NCBI GenBank assembly: GCA_963978545.1
Contig: OZ021723.1
Span: 11,206,593 to 11,270,592 of the forward strand
Reading direction: 5' to 3'
Source: Linyphia triangularis
Taxonomy: Eukaryota > Arthropoda > Arachnida > Araneae > Linyphiidae
DNA: 64,000 nt
Positions 25,901 to 33,143 of this stretch are shown piece by piece. How positions within the stretch are numbered: the stretch's first letter is position 1; each line of letters starts with the position of its first letter. The position numbers were made by a program, and so were the translations under genes. Below the pieces are notes generated by a model that was not told where the DNA came from, did no database searches, and saw only the letters and a program-made list of their open reading frames with translations.

Positions 25901-28900
25901 ATGTTATTATTAACAATAAATATTAAAATTTGATTAATGTATGATTACATTGAACATTTGGGCCGGCATAAATCTAAAACCACCGAGCCGATTTTATGTC
26001 CTAGTATGCCCCTGATGGTGTCTATCTGTCCGTCCATCCGTTACTATCTTATAGCTTCTGAATCGGTTTTAATAAAACATGGAAAGATGTATGCGCTAGG
26101 GGTTCACTTGATTACCACAAAAATTCTGTTATCTGCTCATAAATCGGGATTTTTATCTTCCAGTTGGCTCATATCCAATTAGTCATTTCAAGTCTAACAG
26201 TATTTACATTTAAACCATTTATATAGTTCATGTCGAATGCAAAAATCAATGTCTGTATATGGAATTATAGTTTGTGAGAAAAGTGAATTGTACAGTACGG
26301 AAAAAAAAAATCCGAACAAGGGCTATATTTTCAGTCCTAATTATCATATAATCTTGCCGTTTGCGCCAAAATGTTTTGTTTACGATTTTCTATATGTCTG
26401 CTGCAAATTTTTTTCTTAGGTGGTTGTATACAAAGTAAATTTAATTCTATAATTAAAAATTTCAATACGAACCCCTACTTTTTATGTTTTCATTCGATTT
26501 AGAATACTTCGTTTACCCTAGATACCAAATTTCAGTTCATTATGTTGAGAAACACGTCACTAATGAGCGAAAATGTTTCGGCCGATCTTGAGGAAGAAGC
26601 AAAAGTTTTGCGTGTTTCAAGAAGTTATCTATTACAAGATCCTGAAAGTGAGCTTTTTTACATTTTTGATAAAGTATTGAGAACCAAAAGTCAAAATGGA
26701 ATGAAAAAAATTCTGGAGAGATTTTCAACAAAGATAATTCTAATGGATGAAAAAAAAAATACATGTTTCTATTTAAAAGAATTTAAAACTTGTTTTATTA
26801 ATTAATAATTAATTATTAAAAAACTGTTTAATACAAAAGCTGCATGCTATTTATGTTTGGCCTTTAATAAACTATCGTTTGATATAAAAATGTCTAAAAT
26901 ATGTTAACTATTTAAGACTGACTAAATAAATTTTCTTTTTTAACATTAATTTGCTATTTTTTTTACATCATTTAAATTACTAACAGCTCATGGAAAAATT
27001 AAGAAATTTGGTATTTAGACGTTTTTTTGGATTCTAAATCTAAATATTGTATAATAGTAAGGGGTTGCTATTGAACTTTTTAAAGTTTGGTTTAGATTTA
27101 ATATGTAGTAGTCCTCTCATGATAAAAAAATTTATATACAATTAATAAACACCTTCCACGATTTAAAACGGTACTCGACTTTTGTTATTTCATCAATTAA
27201 GAATACAAGATATAGCCATCGTTCAGATTTTTTTTTAATTTAATTTAATTTTTATTATTATTATATTTTTTTGTTTGCGTACTGTCCATAATTTGTGCAC
27301 AAACTACATGGGTAAACCTGATTAGATTTCCTTGAAGCATAGGCCATTTCTTTGACAATATATTTGAAACTTTCAACCAACTTTGAGTATTAATAACAGT
27401 ATAATTAACAGTATCTTTGCTTTTCCTCATTGATGTCTAAATGTAAGAAATATTCAAATGATTTAGAACAGTTAAGAGTGTTGTGGCGAGAGATAAAATA
27501 GTCTTTAAGTTGCCGTCAAGGAAATCATTTATTTAGCTAAAGAGAGAGAGATACATCTTCTAGCACAGCAGATAACAAAAGAATGAATAAATCAGAATGA
27601 ATTCGTCTCATGGAATGATCTGGAAACAAGTATTGTATGGAACCGTTGATTTGTGCCTTGTTCAGTAGAAATGTAAATACAAAGGGTGTGGGAACCTAAA
27701 TCAGTCTAGCACAATGATGAGAAATAAGAGCAATAATGAATATTAAATCTATAAAAATAAAACAAGCTGTGTGTCTGTCTGTCTGTCTATCTGTCTGTTT
27801 GTGGCTCTGTGGATCTATAGAAACCTACTTAAAATTGGAGTAGAGCTTTGAAATTTTCAGCATAAGTAGTTTTGGCCTTCTAATTGTAAGCATCACAAAC
27901 AGAATGTTAAAATTTTAATTAGTTCTTTTTTAATTAATTTTTTTAATTAATTAATAAATATGTTACAAAACGATATCTAATAGGTCAACAGCTCTGAAAT
28001 TTTCAACATAAGTAGTTTTGTCCTTTTAATCGAACTTTTAAAAAACAGAATTTTAAATTTTTATTTTATTCTTTTTTAATTAATTTTTTTAATTAATTAA
28101 TAAACATTTTGCAAAACGACTACTAATAGGGCTACAGCTCTAAAATTTTCAACATAAGTAGTTTTGGCCTTCTAATTGGACTTTAGAAAAACAGAATTTA
28201 AAAATTTTGTTCTATTCATTATTAATTAATTTTTTTAAAATTAATTAATATATATATATATTACAAAACTATTTCAAATAGGGCTACAGGTTTTGAAATT
28301 TTCAACATAAATAGTTGTGGCCTTCTAATTGGATTTTTGAAAAACAGAATTTAACGTTTAAATATTTTTTTTTTAAATTAATTAACTACACAAACACGTG
28401 TTAAAACAATCTTAAAGGGTTTTTTGTGTGTTAACGATAATTTTTTTTTCTTGACAAGAGAGAGGCTTCTAATATTAAGTCTTTACGTAGCAATTAGACA
28501 CTTACGCAGCAATCAACCTTTCAGCGAGCGTAGCGAGCCTATTCTTGTATAGCAATGAACCTTTTAACGAGTGAAATAAGCCTGTGTTTATGTGTCCATG
28601 AACTTTTCAGCGAACGAAGCGAGCTCGATTTTGCGTGGCGATGAACCTTCCTGCGAGCGAAGCGCTAAAAACTGGGTCCTATACACGAATGACAGATTTC
28701 CGCAGCACGAGGTGTCACATCTAGCTAAAATATTGCACATGTTAAAATTTCGTACGGGTATTTAGCTAATATGGAAATAAAAGATGCTTTTTGAAAGAAA
28801 AAATTAAATTAGAAGGTGATGCAAAAATAAGTTTGTTGTGGTATATATTAGGGTGGTTCGAAAAAAAGAAAAAAAATTATTTTTGAAATGCATGAGGTGA

Positions 28901-31900
28901 AAAAAGTTGATACACATCTTGATAAGAAAAACTGTAAAAAAAAAAAAAAAATAATAATAATAATTTCTTCCGATCGCGCATTCACCTCAAAGTTTGGAGA
29001 AAATACAAAAAATAACTATTTTTCCTACATTTTTTTAAATTTCTAAGCGTTATATAATTGAAAGGTTATAGTTTCCAATGTGTAGTGAAAGGGTGGTATA
29101 ACACAGGAAAACACTATTTTATACATTTTTAAAACATATATTAATAATTTAAAATAATCAAATGTAAAATTTTTTGTAAGAAATAATGATTTTTCTGTAA
29201 AATATGCTTACTAATGTTATTTCTTAATTTTTTTAATTTTTTTTTTATAAACATGCTATTATTCATTTGGTTCACTTTTTTCTCGAGCTTTCTAAGGAGA
29301 AGTCATATTACAAGCATCCCAATTATATATGTCCATGTAATCAGTGGCAATAAAATTAAGTTTGTTGGCCTTGAAATGCCTAATTGTCTTTCTCTAGGAA
29401 AGTTCTCGAGATTTCAGAACCCGACGCCTAAGTTCTCTTACATCTCTCCTTTTGTACAAAATCATTGCCGAAATCAAATTTTTTTGGTGAGGGAAGGAAG
29501 CATTTGGTTCAATAACCGAGTTTAAAACTTCCAGTAAATATTCAAGGAGGTATCGAGACAATCGAATTGCCTCAAATATGTTCTTACGTCCTTCAGCAAA
29601 TTAACTTTTTTTTTTTAATTCGAAATCAATGTGGCATGTAACAATTTAAAATAAAGAATACCACTTGCTTGAGTTCATCCGATGGTTTACATTCACTCGC
29701 ATATACTCTAAGTACTCTACTTTCTGTTGTTAACCATCTGGAGTGTGAATGGGGATTGGGTTTGCCAGCTGCCAAGTCATTGGCCTGATGCAATCGCTGC
29801 AGAAATATCAAAAAAATATAACTGATCTGCGTCAATACTTTCATCTCAGCTTGAAAAATTGAACATGCAACACGTAAAAAATCAGTCGAGGAAAATTTTT
29901 CACAGTTCTTCAATTTTTGATCTCACTGAAAGAAGTTGGTCTTGTTGTAGTACTATCAACTTGTTTAAATATACATCTGAATGGTAGTTCATTTTACTAT
30001 AGGAGGCATATATCCCAATGTAGTGGTCTCCCAACGTGCAATTTTATCTGTCAGATTCAGTATTAATGGCAGTCCCAATCACAGCCACGTGTGCTACGAT
30101 CCAATGAATAAGCAAGTAAGTTTATGAGCTTCAAAGGAAGAGAAGGCACCACGAGAAAGGCCACCCAGATTGAAACCCGCCGAAACACAGTTTTTATCGA
30201 TGTTTCAAAGGTTATGCGAGAACGATTATTATTGAATAATTACTAATTTGATTTTTTCCCAAGTTCTATCTACTTTACTCCATACAATACATACTAATGT
30301 ACCTCCATAATTTTGTGATTGGTGTATTCTACAAATTTATGGAAAAAGGGTATTTTTGTATTTATTCAAAACTTTGAAATAAATGCTTGAAGTAAATAAA
30401 ACAATTTTAACAAAAATGTGAAAAATATAACGTAAGGATCCATTTTATAGAAAAATAATTTTTTTAACAAAAAATGTATTTTTGATTATCTTTAATTATA
30501 AATATATGTTTTAAAAATGTATAGTGTTTTCCTGTGTTACACCATCTTTTCACTACTCTCATTGCAAACTAATACCTTTCAAATATATAACGTTTAGAGA
30601 TTTAAAAAAATTTAGGAAAAATAGTTATTTTTTGTATTTTTTCCAAACTATGAGGTGAATTCGCTATCGGAAGATATTATTATTTTTTTTTTTTACATTT
30701 TTTTTTTTTTTTTTTTTGTGTGCAGTTTTTCTTATCAAGATGTGTATCAACTTTTTTCACCTCATGCGTTTCAAAAATAATGTTTTTTTGGCGATTACAG
30801 CACCGCCAATAGATATGTATTCGGCAGGACAGAGAGAGAGATTGTGGATGTGCAATTGACCCCTCTGAAACTGTTGCCAGCATGGATCCTCGTAACGCAC
30901 GCGAGGCAACCTTAATTAAGGCCTAATAGTCTATCTTACAATCAACCAAATACTTCGTTAAAATTATTGACTCATTATTGACCAAAATCCATCCTCCTAG
31001 ACACACCCAGCCTAAAGATATATATTTAAGTAATTAAATCAGATTTTCAAACTCATTTAAAAATAAAGCTTTGGACTGATGATCAGTTCAGTTTCTTTAT
31101 CTGTATCAGTTATGAATTCTAATTCGAATTCTGTATCAGTTTTTATAAATCCCAAAACCTTAGGTTAAACTAAAAATAAAAAGAAATACGTTCAGAAATT
31201 CAATTGCACATCCAGGGAGAGAGAGGATAAGGGGCGGGGGGGGGTTGTTTTCAGATTATCTGGCACCGTCAGCAACACTAGGGCTATAATGCGCCGAAAC
31301 ATTCGTCATTAAACAACTCAACATACATTTACAAACACCCATGCCTAACACGGGACTCGAACCAGCAACCTTGCGGTCTAGAAGCCAGTAAGTACGCTAA
31401 CCACTATACCATTTGGTAGGCGAGGGGAGGGGGGGGGGGGGAGATTGTGAATATATAAACCGTCCTCTTGACTTATTGACCCTGACTATATATCTTTTAA
31501 ATTTAATTTCAGTGGAGTGTATAGATAACCGTCCTGCTTTTTTCGCCAAGCAACTGCACGAAGCTCTCAGTGGGACATTAACCGATGATAAAACTCTCAT
31601 AAGAATACTGGTGTCTAGGTCTGAGGTACGCACCCATTTATTGTATTCTTCATTTCTTTTTATAGAATTTTGATAACGGTATTTATTGATAATAACTTAT
31701 TATATTTGATATTTTAAGGGGAAGTCCTAGTAAGGATCATTCCCTATACTCGCTATGTTACAATCTTCTAGCTCAGTGCATTTAGAAACTACTTTCTATA
31801 AAACTTTAGCATTTGGGGAGTAGGTACAAACAAAGAACACTTCATGAAATGACATGAATTGCTTTCATTTAATGTCTATCTATTATAAATGAAAATTAAA

Positions 31901-32781
31901 ATAGCAAAAAACAAAGTCAGGTGGAGCTACTACATATGCATTAACGTAAGGTTTTGAAATATAAAATAATATATATTAGACGCTATTTTTGAGTTCTTAT
32001 TTTATGCCATTTCATGAAGTGGTCATTTTCGAACCTACTATCCAAATTCCAAGGTATTATACCAAGTAGTTTCTAAATGCATTGGGCCAGTAGATTGTAA
32101 CATAGCTAGTATAAGGAATTATTTTAATAGTATAACGTTACACCAAAATTCACATTTCTTTTATCATATGACCAGGGTTGTATTTTAAAGAAATTCTTTG
32201 GTTCGGTTAATACCTAGTATACGTAGTACTGGATATGTGATGTGACAATTATTTGACCCATGTAAATGCTAAATCAGTTTAACTAACAATATCAAAGAGG
32301 TTAATTGTTATAATAATGAGATTAATTATTCTTAAAACGAGAAAAAATATGTTTGATTACATCTAACAATTTCTAGAAATACGTGAAATATTGGGTGGTA
32401 GCTTTATATGCTCAACGACCTATATTTTGTGTGTCAATTAACGGCTAATCAGGACAGAACCTACAGCTTAACGTGGATTCCAAACCACAACGAAAATTTC
32501 CGTCTACACCCAGGGATCAAACACGGCACCTTTGGCATGCTATACCAAGTGGTGGACTAGTTTATAGAGCACAATACAATTGGGTTATATTATGCATACA
32601 TTGTGTTACAAGATAGTTGATATATTATAATATTAATTTACAACTTGTGTTATCTTAGGTAGACCTCGCAGATATCCAGGAATGGTATCACTTGAAATAC
32701 GACGTGGATCTGAGTGAGGAAATTTACGCCGACACAAGCGGAGACTACAGGAAGATATTGCTCAAACTGCTCAATCATTGA
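4841..32781 (+). CDS. Annexin family protein (gene span, eight exons recognised, 5' end missing)
   Basis: Annexins are cytosolic proteins that bind acidic phospholipid membranes in a Ca2+-dependent way. Joined exons 4841-4935, 9700-9813, 13480-13536, 13825-13858, 19126-19274, 23413-23593, 31513-31625 and 32659-32781 keep one frame and encode about 288 residues. All four annexin repeats are present in order: GTDEKVIIDVL opens repeat I, RADENCIIEILVS repeat II, LYDAGLSKSWGNDEDLFI leads repeat III, and VECIDNRPAFFAKQLHEAL leads repeat IV. The protein ends DTSGDYRKILLKLLNH plus stop, where arthropod annexins normally end. The usual core is about 310-325 residues, so only the N-terminal tail and the first helix are missing. 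Repeats II-IV have altered GxGT loops, so Ca2+ binding may be reduced. Introns are packed with transposons. The family is secure; the orthologue (B9-like or other) is not. Confidence 0.93.
5400..6110 (-). repeat. Dispersed repeat family R1, copy 2
   Basis: Reverse-complement relative of the 3480-3935 repeat (shared blocks TTAATTAGGC, TCAGCTCGATT, TTTGATAGAATATGCATCGT). It has a 3' extension with AT-rich sequence around 5750-6000. No coding capacity. Confidence 0.65.
6140..6891 (-). mobile_element. Solo LTR, copy 1
   Basis: 752 bp, flanked by ATAT on both sides. Read on the minus strand it starts TGTAACGAATTTC and ends CCCACGCAACA-like (TG...CA), with a TATATAAG box (6466-6473) and downstream an AATAAA signal (6197-6202), the order expected in an LTR. 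It contains repeated TTGGCGA palindromes. No primer-binding site or internal region follows, so it is a solo LTR. A second copy lies at 14001-14728. Confidence 0.8.
7281..7488 (+). mobile_element. tRNA-derived SINE with 14-bp TSD
   Basis: The element at 7295-7474 is bounded by perfect copies of CATTGTTGAAATTG. It starts with a tRNA-like head: A box TATAGTGGTTAGCGTGCTGG and B box GGTTCCGAGTCC, the latter with one extra C. A second copy with a cleaner B box lies in reverse at 31255-31420. Pol III internal promoters are implied by the family; activity is unknown. Confidence 0.88.
7489..8833. other. Annexin intron sequence, nothing specific seen
   Basis: AT-rich unique-looking sequence with T runs; no coding segment with splice sites and no delimited repeat was recognised. 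Confidence 0.5.
8834..9273 (+). mobile_element. TIR element TGAGGAACTT, copy 1
   Basis: 440 bp bounded by inverted TGAGGAACTT and AAGTTCCTCA. A reverse-oriented copy of the whole element lies at 11665-12113. Interior contains CACGTCACGG and GGTCACGTGACC. No coding capacity, hence a MITE-like non-autonomous element; superfamily not determined. Confidence 0.82.
9700..9813 (+). CDS. Annexin exon A2 (repeat I, second half)
   Basis: 38 codons, phase 0 at both ends, ILTEDIKAELGGHFEDV to HSAFN. The GHFED segment supplies the acidic cap residue for the repeat I Ca2+ site. Acceptor TGCACAG, donor GTAAGT. Confidence 0.92.
9955..10500. repeat. 25-bp minisatellite in annexin intron
   Basis: About eighteen near-identical 25-bp units (TTTCTTTTAAAACTTTAAAC then TTTAG), preceded by degenerate units ending ACTATAG (9955-10025) and followed by decayed ones. 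Each unit carries short self-complementary AAACT/AGTTT arms. Confidence 0.95.
10501..11052. other. Annexin intron sequence, nothing specific seen
   Basis: AT-rich; no coding or repeat signature recognised. Confidence 0.45.
11053..11581. mobile_element. hAT-type MITE rich in ATCGAT, with 8-bp TSD
   Basis: The element at 11061-11573 has inverted ends TAGAGGTCG and CGACCTCTA and perfect 8-bp duplications ATTAAAAT on both sides, diagnostic of hAT transposons. Subterminal regions contain at least seven ATCGAT motifs, several as TATCGATA, on both sides. No transposase, so non-autonomous. The 76-residue open frame inside is not a protein signature. Confidence 0.9.
11665..12113 (-). mobile_element. 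TIR element TGAGGAACTT, copy 2
   Basis: 449 bp, the reverse complement of 8834-9273 with scattered mismatches and the same terminal inverted repeats. The pair forms a long inverted repeat around the minisatellite and the hAT MITE. Confidence 0.82.
12181..12417 (+). mobile_element. Short solo LTR candidate with TTAA duplication
   Basis: The 229-bp element 12185-12413 starts TGTGGGAG and ends CTCCACA (inverted TG...CA ends), is flanked by TTAA on both sides and contains AATAAA near 12238. It is GC-richer than its surroundings. Small for an LTR, so a TTAA-targeting MITE is an alternative. Confidence 0.6.
12418..13479. other. Annexin intron sequence
   Basis: Contains a short (AGT)n run near 13185-13200 and otherwise ordinary AT-rich sequence up to the polypyrimidine tract of exon A3. 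Confidence 0.5.
13480..13536 (+). CDS. Annexin exon A3 (start of repeat II)
   Basis: 19 codons reading GYRADENCIIEILVSLEYM. It aligns with the GLGTDEDTLIEIL segment of annexins, but the GxGT loop is replaced by GYRA. Acceptor TTTTTAG, donor GTAAGT; phase 0 both sides. Confidence 0.88.
13825..13858 (+). CDS. Annexin exon A4 (34-nt microexon)
   Basis: Encodes ELRYLKAVFKE plus the first base of a lysine codon completed in the next exon. Flanked by a pyrimidine-rich acceptor ending TTTCAG and donor GTAAGA. Matches the annexin helix C segment between the repeat loop and the DL motif; joined, it reads FKEKYKHDLGEF. Confidence 0.85.
14001..14728 (-). mobile_element. Solo LTR, copy 2
   Basis: 728 bp, same family and orientation as 6140-6891, with TGTTGCGTGG and GTAACA ends on the plus strand and ATAT duplications. 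A TATATAAG-type box lies near 14315-14322 on the minus strand. The short open frames inside come from TTGGCGA-rich palindromes. Confidence 0.82.
14875..15053. mobile_element. Tc1/mariner (pogo-like) MITE
   Basis: The 175-bp element 14877-15051 begins CAGTCAACTCGCGATAACTC, ends with the inverted GAGTTATCGCAAGTTGATTG, and is flanked by TA on both sides. Its internal ATAACTCGAA repeats resemble the subterminal repeats of pogo/Tigger MITEs. Confidence 0.8.
15485..16130 (-). pseudogene. LINE 3' fragment with RNase H domain, broken
   Basis: On the minus strand, a frame from about 16125 to 15785 encodes an RNase H domain (ILSDSRSSIQHLKNW, then WIPSHVDIHGNELADTLAKE), with the catalytic-type D and the SHxxxxGNELAD motif visible. 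It stops after a frameshift near 15790; the next frame continues HEWYKAKKPGHSLSL and RLSRLASGHLKG, then a CPKC...H zinc-knuckle-like segment. A (CAA)n tail follows near 15490-15510. An imperfect AACWTTTGAGT duplication flanks it. The style matches jockey/R1-clade LINEs common in spiders. The 5' part, including reverse transcriptase, is absent, so it is dead. Confidence 0.85.
16324..17056. mobile_element. TTAA-flanked TIR element, 725 bp
   Basis: The element 16328-17052 has inverted ends GGTATACATATACA and TATATATGTATACC and TTAA on both sides, with an internal inverted pair (TTCTATGGAGAATTT and AATTCTCCATAGGA). TTAA duplication suggests piggyBac or Kolobok mobilisation. No transposase inside. 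Confidence 0.75.
17706..17949. mobile_element. Foldback element, 244 bp
   Basis: The arms 17706-17790 and 17865-17949 are nearly perfect inverted repeats (CACTATACTAAACTTCAACT at the left end), and the pairing continues inward with GCCAAACC and GGTTTGGC, leaving a loop of about 20 bases. It could fold into a hairpin of about 110 bp. Confidence 0.88.
17950..18700. other. Annexin intron sequence
   Basis: AT-rich with poly(T) at about 18420-18447 and poly(A) at about 18546-18560. No gene seen. Confidence 0.5.
18701..19100. repeat. 400-bp near-perfect palindrome next to annexin exon A5
   Basis: Left arm 18701-18892 and right arm 18898-19100 are reverse complements with few mismatches and a five-base loop CAAAT; the ends are ATTGTGAGGTTCTTGGGTT and its mirror. 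A TTA trinucleotide flanks both ends if the element is taken to start at TTGTGAGG. It is GC-rich relative to the intron. The open frames through it on both strands are artefacts of the symmetry. Confidence 0.95.
19126..19274 (+). CDS. Annexin exon A5 (repeat II end, linker)
   Basis: 49 codons after a two-base codon completion, YKHDLGEFLC to MEAHNLYD. The acceptor is TTTTATTGAAG ending at 19125. The best donor is GCAAGT at 19275, a GC-AG intron, which joins LYD to AGLSKSWG exactly as annexin alignments require; the nearby GT at 19281 would insert extra residues. Confidence 0.88.
19447..19860. repeat. Direct duplication, two ~207-bp units
   Basis: Blocks such as GTGTGGCGGATCATAATCGT and TTCAGGTTCTAAAAAACTCA recur about 207 bp apart with few differences. 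No coding signature. Confidence 0.9.
19991..20202. mobile_element. TTAA-flanked MITE (piggyBac-like ends)
   Basis: The element 19995-20198 begins CCCTTTGCACTCCA and ends GTAGAGCAAAGGG, inverted, with TTAA on both sides. The CCCTTTGC ends and TTAA target fit piggyBac-type non-autonomous elements. Confidence 0.75.
20473..21842. mobile_element. Non-autonomous hAT element, 1.35 kb, 8-bp TSD
   Basis: The element 20481-21834 is bounded by CAAGGCTGTAGCCAGG and CCTACGGCCCTG, each followed inward by G or C runs, and by the perfect 8-bp duplication GACTGAAT. The interior is AT-rich and has no transposase signature; the longest frames (about 60-75 codons) carry no recognisable motif. Confidence 0.88.
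21843..22497. other. Annexin intron sequence
   Basis: Two short frames (21885-22133 minus, 22244-22447 plus) are open but show no family signature or splice context. Nothing else recognised. Confidence 0.4.
22498..22554 (-). pseudogene. CR1-type LINE reverse transcriptase fragment
   Basis: On the minus strand 19 codons read VKPHLKYAVQLWLPHRKDI, the C-terminal reverse transcriptase motif typical of CR1/L3 LINEs (VRPHLEYAVxxWxPxxxKDI). A stop codon follows two codons later. Only this scrap remains. Confidence 0.65.
22685..23126. mobile_element. hAT-like MITE, 430 bp
   Basis: The element 22691-23120 has ends CAGAGTGGCCAC and GAGGTCACCCTG (imperfect inverted repeats) and the flanking direct repeat TCTATG on both sides. 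The subterminal parts contain repeated TCAGGGAAATGTCAGGGA motifs. No coding capacity. Confidence 0.7.
23413..23593 (+). CDS. Annexin exon A6 (repeat III)
   Basis: 60 codons plus one base, AGLSKSWGNDEDLFI to SIRHALLAI. Contains the annexin signature block VLATRSREQLRATIAAYEEVAG. The loop reads SWGND instead of xxGTD, and the distal cap position is serine rather than an acidic residue, so the repeat III Ca2+ site looks lost. Donor GTAAGA. Confidence 0.93.
23594..24331. other. Annexin intron with short tandem repeats
   Basis: About 23840-24130 resembles 4040-4260 (dispersed repeat). Within it, a ~48-bp unit containing AAATACGTCACTGTT is repeated at about 23950-24070. Confidence 0.6.
24329..24992. 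mobile_element. Long foldback MITE TAGTCCGAGAGG, copy 1
   Basis: The element 24332-24989 has long inverted arms (GAGGCGACTGCAAGTTTTGA left, TCCAAAAATTGTAGTTGCCT right) that extend through most of its length, and TAC duplications on both sides. Copies lie at 39003-39664 and 62975-63597. Three-base TSDs suggest the PIF/Harbinger group. Confidence 0.88.
25041..25065. repeat. Poly(A) run
   Basis: About 25 consecutive A residues after GTTTATAA, likely a decayed retroposon tail or a slippage product. Confidence 0.8.
25560..25930. repeat. AATTA-rich low-complexity repeat
   Basis: Degenerate tandem repeats of AATTGAAATTAAAAAATTAA type over about 350 bp. Confidence 0.8.
25931..27764. other. Annexin intron sequence, no gene recognised
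   Basis: Contains short frames at 25937-26182, 26237-26419 and 26542-26805 (plus) and 27245-27430 (minus). None has a recognisable domain, and they lie in the intron of a plus-strand gene. A (CTGT)-like run occurs at 26020-26040. Confidence 0.45.
27765..28735 (-). mobile_element. Tandem-repeat element with (CTGT)n end (Helentron/DINE-like candidate)
   Basis: A (CTGT)n run at about 27772-27800 is followed by four diverged units of about 146-150 bp (marked by GAAATTTTCAACATAAGTAG near 27845, 27991, 28137 and 28289), then a GCGAGCGAAGCG-rich body ending in GCAGCACGAGGTGTC. Read on the minus strand this matches the architecture of the element at 255-1185. Confidence 0.55.
28852..30790 (-). mobile_element. 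DNA transposon with ~320-bp terminal inverted repeats
   Basis: The segments 28852-29175 and 30470-30790 are long inverted repeats (TGATACACATCTTGATAAGA left, mirrored TCTTATCAAGATGTGTATCA right; also ACAGGAAAACACTATTTTA mirrored). The region between holds decayed coding sequence on the minus strand. Both arms contain expanded A or T runs. Confidence 0.82.
29300..29940 (-). pseudogene. Decayed transposon-encoded protein of uncertain family
   Basis: On the minus strand, 29913-29626 is open and includes PHSHSRWLTTESRVLRVYAS followed by KQVVFFILNCYMPH. The next codon is TGA where this protein type, as I recall it from other invertebrate repeats, has tryptophan (YxPxWFxIK); the frame continues FRIK after the stop. 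Further downstream, about 29510-29410, another stretch reads NLISAMILYKRRDVRELRRR. Together these resemble one long protein broken by a stop and frameshifts. I do not know its family name. It sits inside the long-TIR element and is probably its former transposase. Confidence 0.6.
31255..31420 (-). mobile_element. tRNA-derived SINE, second copy of the 7295 family
   Basis: On the minus strand it reads TATAGTGGTTAGCG for the A box and GGTTCGAGTCCCGTGTTAGG for the B box, then TTCGGCGCATTATAGCCCT as at 7420-7435. It lies directly before annexin exon A7, separated by a G-run. Confidence 0.85.
31513..31625 (+). CDS. Annexin exon A7 (repeat IV, first half)
   Basis: Completes a valine codon and encodes ECIDNRPAFFAKQLHEAL to RILVSRSE. 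Strong match to repeat IV of annexins, with TDDKTLIRI conserved; the loop reads SGTLTDD instead of KGAGTDD. Acceptor TAATTTCAG, donor GTACGC. Confidence 0.94.
31724..32132. mobile_element. Foldback element in annexin intron 7
   Basis: Arms of about 130 bp, 31724-31855 and 31995-32132, are inverted copies (CTATGTTACAATCTTCTAGC left, mirrored right; GCATTTAGAAACTACTT also mirrored). A short AT-rich spacer separates them. Confidence 0.82.
32445..32575 (-). mobile_element. tRNA-derived SINE family 2, fragment
   Basis: The minus strand contains GCATGCCAAAGGTGCCGTGT and a B-box-like TTTGATCCCTGG. It shares CAGCTTAAC...GATTCCAAACCACAACG with 53485-53620. Confidence 0.65.
32659..32781 (+). CDS. Annexin exon A8 (repeat IV end and stop)
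   Basis: 40 codons plus TGA, VDLADIQEWYHLKYDVDL to LLKLLNH. The TSGDY segment keeps the acidic cap of the repeat IV site. Acceptor TTATCTTAG. No classical AATAAA lies in the next few hundred bases; TATAAA-like sites near 33020 are possible weak polyadenylation signals. Confidence 0.94.
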   Translation, partial: VDLADIQEWYHLKYDVDLSEEIYADTSGDYRKILLKLLNH

Positions 32782-33143
32782 CTACTCGACATTGACACAT
32801 TTTGTATTCATTTTTTTCCCATTTGATGATTGGTTCATCCTTAAATTATATAATGCAAAATTAACTACGTTTCAAAATTTCATACTTGGCTCTGTACGCC
32901 TTTAATAGTCTGCACGGTGGCCATAGTTAAGCGAAATTTGTTTACGAAGATCTTGTCAAAATCCATAAGTCTTCAAAAACTTTATATGCGTATTAATGAG
33001 ACCACTGAAAAATTTTACATATAAAACCAAGTATAAATGATATTTAAAAAAAAAAAATAATTCGAGTTTTTGTAAATGGCGTTCCAAGTAACAACAATTA
33101 CATAAAAGATAACTAGGAACGCAGCATTGTTCCTCCACTAAGC

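Noticed and set aside
26542..26805. 87-codon plus-strand frame MLRNTSLMSENVSADLEEE
   Set aside because: Composition looks protein-like at first, but there is no recognised family, no splice context and AT-rich surroundings; treated as chance.
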